Shown: positions 62,252 to 64,000 of the stretch, in pieces | How the letters are laid out: each line of letters opens with the position of its first letter | How positions within the stretch are numbered: the first letter of the stretch is position 1 | Translations under genes and position numbers: made by a program | Assembly: GCF_036492425.1 (NCBI RefSeq) | Contig: NZ_AP025293.1 | Span: 682,001-746,000, forward strand | From: Persicobacter psychrovividus | Lineage (GTDB): Bacteria > Bacteroidota > Bacteroidia > Cytophagales > Cyclobacteriaceae | DNA length: 64,000 nucleotides | Reading direction: 5' to 3' | The notes under the pieces: generated by a model | Database searches by the model: none | What the model saw: only the letters and a program-made list of their open reading frames with translations | Told to the model about the DNA's origin: nothing

Positions 62252-64000
62252 ATGAAAAACTTTTTTACAAAGTTATCCATGACGGTTTTTCTTGCCGCAG
62301 CCTTAGGGACTGTGCAGGCAAAGAACGTCCTGGTAAAAGATATGAATGCACTGAAAAGTGCTGTGAAGGCGGTCGCTCCTGGAGATACAATCTCTTTGGC
62401 GTCAGGTCGTTGGGTGGATGCCAAAATCAAACTTGATATTCAAGGAACGGAGCAGGCAGGTGTTGTTGTTCAGGCACAGGAAACGGGCAAAACCTTCCTA
62501 ACTGGAAATTCATCTTTGGAGATGGCTGGTGAATACTTTACCGTTAAAGGGTTGATTTTCACGGACGGTTATGCCAAAGGACGTGCGGCGGTTCGTTTCA
62601 GAATCAAAAGCAAAATGGCCAAGCATGTTCGCATGACTGAGGTCGTGATGGATCACTACAATCCTGCGGATCGCTTCGAGAAAACGTCGTGGGTGGAGCT
62701 TTATGGTCAGCACAATGAAATCGACCATTGTTACTTCGGCGGAAAGCTGAATGCTGGGGTATTGATGGCCGTTCGTTTAAACTATAAGGAGTCGCGTGAA
62801 AATTACCACCAGATCCATAACAATATTTTTGGTTCCCGTCCAAAGTTGGGATCCAATGGCGGGGAAACCTTGCGTGTAGGCACTTCGACTTACGCCAATG
62901 TTACTTCGGCAACAATGATTGAGAACAACATCTTCGATCACTGTTCGGGAGAAGTAGAGGTGGTATCGATCAAATCATCAGACAATACGATCAAAGGAAA
63001 CGTTTTCCGTGGTTGCGAAGGCGTAATGACGATGCGTCATGGTGACCGCAATAAAGTTTTGGGCAACTACTTCCTTGGTGAAGAGCTTCCAAATAACAGT
63101 GGCGGTTTGCGTATCATCAATGGTGACCACGAGGTAAAAGGCAACTACTTCCAGAATTTGGGAGGTCGCCGATTCTTTGCGCCTTTGGGGATTATGAATG
63201 GCGTGCCGAACTCATTGGCCAACCGATATATCCGCGCGCACCATGTAACACTGGAGGACAATCATCTATTCAATTGCCCTCGTATTGAGTTGTGTGTGGG
63301 TTCAGACCGTGAGCGTACCCAAACGCCAGACCATATTGTGTTTAAAAACAATACTTTCTATAACCCAAACCAGGGGGATATCTTCACCAAGTTGGATGAT
63401 ATTTCAGGCTTCACTTTCAAAGGAAACAAATACGTGAACAACGGTTTCAAAGTGAAGGAAAAGGGCATGAAAGCCATTGATGCAGATACTTACCACAAAA
63501 CAAAAGAAGGATTGTGGGCAAGCAAAAACTTTACGCCTGAGTTGCCTGTAAAAGACAACGAAGCGGGACCTCAGTGGTACACACCAATCTCTGACGCCAT
63601 TGTTTTGACGGACAAGCACACCAAAGTGGCGAATTATGAGGCGTTGGCCGAAGCGATTGCCAATGCTGAAAACGGTGAGACCATTGAAATTACAGCGGAT
63701 GAAATCCGTTTTATGAAAGGTTTGCACCTGACCAAATTTGTAAACATTGTTTATAAAGGTGAAGGGCAGTCCTTGTTCCATTATTTGGCAGAAGGCAGCA
63801 GCCGTCAGCCATTCTTCACGATTGAAAATGGCGGTAGCCTTAAAATTTCAGGGATCAAGTTCAATGGTCGTTCGGATACCGGAATTGTGAATGCGGGTAT
63901 CAGTACTTCCACTTCACCAATGATTCAGCACTATACTTTGAATGTTGAAAACTGTACTTTCCAGAATTTTGATGGTTCAGATTATTGCGCTTTCCGTGCA
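62252..64000 (+). CDS. PL6 alginate lyase (partial, runs off the window)
   Basis: At least 583 residues; no stop inside the window. Starts at ATG 62252 with signal peptide MKNFFTKLSMTVFLAAALG and cleavage near VQA-KN. Right-handed parallel beta-helix with repeated ENNIFDHCSG / GNVFRGCEG / GNYF turns. The PL6 catalytic pair is present as Lys241 (VVSIKSSDN) and Arg262 (MTMRHGDRN), with a conserved Ca-site Asn/Glu pattern around. A second beta-helix domain begins at about 465 (NYEALAEAIANAENGETIEI), so this is the two-domain form. Endo- or exolyase on alginate, secreted or periplasmic. The family also contains chondroitinase B, but context points to alginate. Confidence 0.93.
   Translation, partial: MKNFFTKLSMTVFLAAALGTVQAKNVLVKDMNALKSAVKAVAPGDTISLASGRWVDAKIKLDIQGTEQAGVVVQAQETGKTFLTGNSSLEMAGEYFTVKGLIFTDGYAKGRAAVRFRIKSKMAKHVRMTEVVMDHYNPADRFEKTSWVELYGQHNEIDHCYFGGKLNAGVLMAVRLNYKESRENYHQIHNNIFGSRPKLGSNGGETLRVGTSTYANVTSATMIENNIFDHCSGEVEVVSIKSSDNTIKGNVFRGCEGVMTMRHGDRNKVLGNYFLGEELPNNSGGLRIINGDHEVKGNYFQNLGGRRFFAPLGIMNGVPNSLANRYIRAHHVTLEDNHLFNCPRIELCVGSDRERTQTPDHIVFKNNTFYNPNQGDIFTKLDDISGFTFKGNKYVNNGFKVKEKGMKAIDADTYHKTKEGLWASKNFTPELPVKDNEAGPQWYTPISDAIVLTDKHTKVANYEALAEAIANAENGETIEITADEIRFMKGLHLTKFVNIVYKGEGQSLFHYLAEGSSRQPFFTIENGGSLKISGIKFNGRSDTGIVNAGISTSTSPMIQHYTLNVENCTFQNFDGSDYCAFRA

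Overview
The window reads as a piece of a marine Bacteroidota genome, most likely order Cytophagales (a Persicobacter or Flammeovirga-type organism is a guess, not something I can prove). The signs are SusC/SusD pairs, TonB-linked outer-membrane proteins, a type IX secretion sorting tail, DUF4251, a histone H1-like protein, menaquinone synthesis (MenB) and weak Shine-Dalgarno sites. No rRNA, tRNA, CRISPR array, transposase gene or prophage was seen.

Layout. (1) 1-6.1 kb: a plasmid-type Rep_3 replication initiator, then a SWIM/SNF2 helicase whose coding sequence carries about 16 copies of a palindromic 12/18-mer, then a GNAT acetyltransferase. This looks like the origin region of a secondary replicon (chromid or megaplasmid). 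(2) 6.3-10.9 kb: small housekeeping and hypothetical genes (SdiA-regulated-like propeller, DUF4251, DinB-like, histone H1-like, DUF985 cupin, AraC regulator). (3) 11.1-14.4 kb, minus strand: porin, short phosphate-binding-like periplasmic protein and HAMP/GAF sensor in one tight operon. (4) 15.0-21.9 kb: a 1612-residue secreted protein with malectin and MopE-type repeats, and a GH13 amylase-family lipoprotein. (5) 22-33.3 kb: DUF523/DUF1722 protein, lipoproteins, an MscS channel, and a stress cluster (NtrC-type regulator, receiver protein, universal stress protein, Hsp20, PAS histidine kinase, Dps, two tandem 53-residue membrane proteins). Several of its promoters share a sigma-54-like layout. 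(6) 33.4-46.9 kb: class I fumarase, an AraC regulator with a TonB receptor, a formylglycine-generating-enzyme-like lipoprotein, a mosaic of nested repeat elements, a 2-hydroxyacid dehydrogenase, MenB and a DsbA/FrnE oxidoreductase. (7) 47.2-64 kb: a complete alginate utilisation locus.

How the alginate locus works together: SusC/SusD bind and import oligo-alginate. PL7 and PL6 lyases cut polymer outside the cytoplasm, and PL17 releases unsaturated monouronate from oligomers. KdgF helps convert the monomer to the ketone DEH and an MFS permease brings sugars across the inner membrane. An SDR reduces DEH to KDG, a KdgK kinase makes KDPG (two paralogues are present), and KdgA splits KDPG into pyruvate and glyceraldehyde-3-phosphate. 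PL7-SusD-SusC lie on the minus strand and PL17 to PL6 on the plus strand, separated by a 1 kb control region that contains two TTGGTNNACCAA palindromes, one lying on a Bacteroidota-type promoter. No dedicated regulator gene is present inside the locus as seen. The last gene (PL6) runs off the window.

Limits: all family calls come from reading motifs by eye; no database search, alignment or structure prediction was run.
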